Of a DNA stretch of 12,751 nt, positions 9,853 through 12,751 are shown piece after piece. Source of the DNA: RPQJ01 sp035691185 (GTDB taxonomy: Bacteria > Pseudomonadota > Gammaproteobacteria > Steroidobacterales > Steroidobacteraceae); assembly GCA_035691185.1 (NCBI GenBank), contig DASSJN010000017.1, positions 1 to 12,751 of the forward strand, read 5' to 3'. Numbering within the stretch: the first letter of the stretch is position 1; each line of letters starts with the position of its first letter. The notes under the pieces were generated by a model. That model made no database searches and had not been told where the DNA came from. It saw only the letters and a list, made by a program, of their open reading frames with translations. Made by a program: the position numbers and the translations under genes.

Positions 9853-12751
9853 CTACTCCATCGCCAGCAGAGAGGCGTTGCCGCCCACCGCCGAGGTGTT
9901 GACCGTGTAGGTGCGCTCGTGCGCGAAGCGTTGCAGGTAGTGCGGACCGCCCGCCTTCGGCCCGGTGCCCGAGAGCCCCGATCCGCCGAACGGCTGCGTG
10001 CCGACGACCGCGCCGATGATGTTGCGGTTCACGTACACGTTGCCCGCGGCGACGCGGCTCGACACCCGGCGCACGGTGCCGTCGATGCGGCTGTGGATGC
10101 CGAACGTCAGGCCGTAGCCGGTCGCGTTGATCGCGTCGACGAGCGCCTCGAGGTCCCGTGCCTTGTAGGTCACGAGGTGCATCACCGGCCCGAACCACTC
10201 GCGGTCCAGCACGGACAGCGACTCGATCTCGGCCGCGAGCGGCGCGACGAACGTGCCGGCCCGCATCGCCGCGTTCGGCCGCAACCGATGGTGCCACGAC
10301 GACTTCTGCATGACTTCCTGCGCATGCCCTTCGAGCAGCGCGTGGGCGCTGGCGTCGATCACGGGCCCGACGTCCGTCTCGAGGTACGCGGGATTGCCGA
10401 CGACCAGTTCCTCCATGTAGCCGGCAAGGAGCCGCTTGACCTTGGCGGCGATGTCCTCCTGGACGCAGAGCACGCGCAGCGCGGAGCACCGCTGGCCAGC
10501 GCTGTTGAACGCCGACTGGACTGCGTCGATGACCACTTGTTCCGGCAGCGCCGAACTGTCGACGATCATCGCGTTCTGGCCGCCAGTTTCGGCGATCAGC
10601 GTGCCGATCGGCCCGCTGCGGCTCGCGAGCGTCCGGTGAATGATCCGCGCGGTCTCGTCCGAGCCGGTGAATGCCACGCCCGCGATGCGCGGATCCGCCA
10701 CGGCGGCGGCACCGACCACGGCGCCGTCGCCCGGCAGGAAGTGCAGCACCTCCGGCGGGATGCCTGCCTGCAGCAGCAAGCGTACCGCGTGCGCCGCCAC
10801 GAGGGGCGTCTGCTCCGCAGGTTTCGCGATCACCGCGTTGCCCGCGGCCAGCGCGGCCGACACCTGGCCCGTGAAAATCGCGAGCGGGAAATTCCAGGGA
10901 CTGATGCACGTGAACACGCCGCGTCCGCGCAGGCTCAGCTCGTTGCTCTCGCCGGTCGGCCCGGGCAGGCGCAATGCGCCGCCGAAGTCGGTGCGGGCCC
11001 GCGCCGCGTAATAGCGCAGGAAATCCACCGCCTCACGCACCTCCGCGACGCTGTCGGGCACGGTCTTGCCCGCCTCGCGCACGCACATCGCAATCAGTTC
11101 GGGCGTGTTCTCCTCGAACAGCTCCGCGGCCCTGTCGAGCGCCTGTGCGCGCACCGCGGCGGGCATGCCGTCCCAGGCCGGCTGCGCGGCGACCGCCTCG
11201 TCGATCGCCTGCTTCACGTGCGCAGGCGTCGCGGACACGACGTGGCCGACGAGGTCGGCATGGTCCGCAGGGTTACGGATCTCGGCGGCGGAGCCGTTGC
11301 GCTCGTCGCCGCCCACCAGCGGCGTCGCCACCCACGGACGGCGCGCCACGCGCTCCATGCGCTCGGCCATCGCGGCCAGCACGGAACCGTTGGCGAGGTG
11401 CACGCCCATCGAGTTGCTGCGCTCGGGCATGTAGATGTCGACGGGCCGCGGAATGCGCGGGTGGCGGGCCGTCTCGAACCCGTCGACCGTGCGCACCGGG
11501 TCGCCCACGATGGCCTCGATCGGCTCGTTCTCGTTGACGATCCGGTTGACGAACGAGGTGTTGGAACCGTTTTCGAGCAGGCGTCGGACGAGGTACGGCA
11601 GCAGGTCCTCGTGATTGCCGACGGGCGCATAGACGCGGCACGGCATGGCGAGCCCCTCGGGGCTCATGACCTGCGCGTAGAGCTCCTCGCCCATGCCGTG
11701 CAGGCGCTGGAACTCGAACTCGCGGCCGTACCTGCGCGCGAGGTGCGCGATTGCGGCGACCGTGTGCGCGTTGTGAGTGGCGAACTGCGCATAGATGTTC
11801 CTGCCGTTTTCGAGCACGTGGCGCGCGCACGCGATGTAGGAGACGTCGGTGTTCGGCTTGCGCGTGAAGACGGGGTAGTCCGGCAGTCCCCGCTCCTGGC
11901 CGCGCTTGACCTCGGCGTCCCAGTACGCGCCCTTGACGAGTCGCACGTGCAGCACGCGCTTCGTCCGGCCGGCGAGAGAGATGAGGTACTCGAGCATCGG
12001 CATCGCCCGCTTCTGGTAGGTCTGCAGCGCGATGCCGAAGCCGTTCCAGCCTTCGAGCGACGGTTCACGGCACACCGCGGTGAGCAGCTCCAGCGTCAGC
12101 TCCAGCCGTTCGGATTCCTCCGTGTCGAGCGTGAGCGCGATGCCGGCGTCGCGGGCCAGGCGACAGAGCTCGACCAGTCGTGGCGTCAGCTCGCGCAGTA
12201 CGCGCTGGCGGTGCGCGCGCTCGAAGCGCGGGTGCATCGCCGAGAGTTTCACTGAAATGCTGGGGCGGGCCTCGAAGTCGGGGTACTCGCCGGCGCGCGC
12301 CTGCAGCGACCCGATCGCGGTGCGGTACGCCTCGAAATAGCGCGTGGCATCGTCACTCGTGAGCGCGGCCTCGCCGAGCATGTCGAACGTGTAGCGGTAG
12401 CGCTTGTTGGCGCCCGACAGCGAGTTGTCGAGCGCTTCCTTGATCGTGCGGCCCATCACGAACTGGTGGCCCATGATGCGCATGGCCTGCCGCATCGCGG
12501 TGCGCACGACCGGCTCGCCGATACGACCGACGACGCGGCCCATCGCCCCGGCAGGCTGTGCGACGTCGTCCGGGTCCAGCCGCACGATGCGGCCGGTGAG
12601 CATGAGCCCCCAGGTCGAGGCATTGACGAACAGCGACTGGCTGTCGCCGAGGTGGCTCTCCCAGTCGCCCGCCCGCAGCTTGTCCGCGATCAGCCGGTCC
12701 GCGGTCTCGTCGTCCGGGATGCGCAGCAGTGCCTCGGCCAGGCACATCAGG
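9853..12751 (-). CDS. putA: Bifunctional proline dehydrogenase / P5C dehydrogenase PutA (5' partial)
   Basis: The visible part is 965 or so residues, open through the window edge, so the N-terminus is missing. PutA oxidises proline to pyrroline-5-carboxylate (FAD, membrane-associated) and then to glutamate (NAD). The proline dehydrogenase barrel shows VRLVKGAYWD, FEFQRLHGMG and RRLLENGSNTSFVNR, the arginine pair that binds the proline carboxylate. The aldehyde dehydrogenase domain has the glutamate in AETGGQN and the catalytic cysteine in GQRCSALR (codon 10486-10488), spaced 34 residues as in E. coli. Only about 210 residues follow the cysteine, ending GGNASLLAME, which fits the short (about 1000-aa) PutA type without an extra C-terminal domain. 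About 40 N-terminal residues are then missing, more if a DNA-binding domain is present. Confidence 0.96.
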   Translation of the reverse strand, partial: LMCLAEALLRIPDDETADRLIADKLRAGDWESHLGDSQSLFVNASTWGLMLTGRIVRLDPDDVAQPAGAMGRVVGRIGEPVVRTAMRQAMRIMGHQFVMGRTIKEALDNSLSGANKRYRYTFDMLGEAALTSDDATRYFEAYRTAIGSLQARAGEYPDFEARPSISVKLSAMHPRFERAHRQRVLRELTPRLVELCRLARDAGIALTLDTEESERLELTLELLTAVCREPSLEGWNGFGIALQTYQKRAMPMLEYLISLAGRTKRVLHVRLVKGAYWDAEVKRGQERGLPDYPVFTRKPNTDVSYIACARHVLENGRNIYAQFATHNAHTVAAIAHLARRYGREFEFQRLHGMGEELYAQVMSPEGLAMPCRVYAPVGNHEDLLPYLVRRLLENGSNTSFVNRIVNENEPIEAIVGDPVRTVDGFETARHPRIPRPVDIYMPERSNSMGVHLANGSVLAAMAERMERVARRPWVATPLVGGDERNGSAAEIRNPADHADLVGHVVSATPAHVKQAIDEAVAAQPAWDGMPAAVRAQALDRAAELFEENTPELIAMCVREAGKTVPDSVAEVREAVDFLRYYAARARTDFGGALRLPGPTGESNELSLRGRGVFTCISPWNFPLAIFTGQVSAALAAGNAVIAKPAEQTPLVAAHAVRLLLQAGIPPEVLHFLPGDGAVVGAAAVADPRIAGVAFTGSDETARIIHRTLASRSGPIGTLIAETGGQNAMIVDSSALPEQVVIDAVQSAFNSAGQRCSALRVLCVQEDIAAKVKRLLAGYMEELVVGNPAYLETDVGPVIDASAHALLEGHAQEVMQKSSWHHRLRPNAAMRAGTFVAPLAAEIESLSVLDREWFGPVMHLVTYKARDLEALVDAINATGYGLTFGIHSRIDGTVRRVSSRVAAGNVYVNRNIIGAVVGTQPFGGSGLSGTGPKAGGPHYLQRFAHERTYTVNTSAVGGNASLLAME

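Noticed and set aside
9745..12255. 836-codon open frame on the + strand opposite putA
   Set aside because: Antisense to putA, whose motifs are unambiguous; the frame runs through the heptad element and shows no domain.

Overview
This is a high-GC window (strong G/C preference at third codon positions) from what looks like a proteobacterium, most likely a gammaproteobacterium of the Xanthomonadales/Steroidobacterales/Nevskiales kind. That guess rests on the gene order (Rrf2-type SUF regulator, sufB, sufC, sufD, sufS, sufU, sufT, Rieske ferredoxin) and on protein styles recalled from those groups; the sequence alone cannot fix the genus.

Positions 1-7517 (+ strand) hold an iron-sulfur cluster assembly operon. 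After the tail of an unidentified upstream gene (2-73) there is a sigma70-like promoter whose -10 box sits inside an IscR-type operator (136-150). It drives an Rrf2/IscR-family regulator, then SufB, SufC and SufD (scaffold complex), SufS (cysteine desulfurase), SufU (zinc-dependent sulfur-transfer partner, here in place of SufE) and SufT (MIP18/DUF59 maturation factor). Several junctions are 1-4 bp stop/start overlaps, which indicates tight translational coupling. A 116-bp inverted-repeat element (6471-6586) then separates sufT from two more coupled genes: a Rieske-type [2Fe-2S] ferredoxin and a SixA-like histidine phosphatase with a basic N-terminal extension.

Positions 7532-12751 (- strand) hold three genes convergent with the SUF operon. 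In transcription order they are putA (proline catabolism, 5' end outside the window), sdaA (L-serine ammonia-lyase, itself a [4Fe-4S] enzyme) and a short-chain dehydrogenase lacking the usual catalytic serine. Two related hairpin-forming elements of about 100 bp, built from 7-bp units (AGTGTCC / GGACACT), fill the gaps after putA and after sdaA. Each begins 4-5 nt beyond the stop codon, and the two copies are in opposite orientation.

Together the genes show Fe-S cluster biogenesis controlled by an Fe-S-sensing repressor, next to an amino-acid catabolic group that includes an Fe-S enzyme. The least explained parts are the two families of intergenic inverted-repeat elements and the ferredoxin/phosphatase pair at the end of the SUF operon. 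No tRNA, rRNA, CRISPR array, transposase or phage gene was seen. The longest gene-free stretch is about 210 bp (6426-6633).
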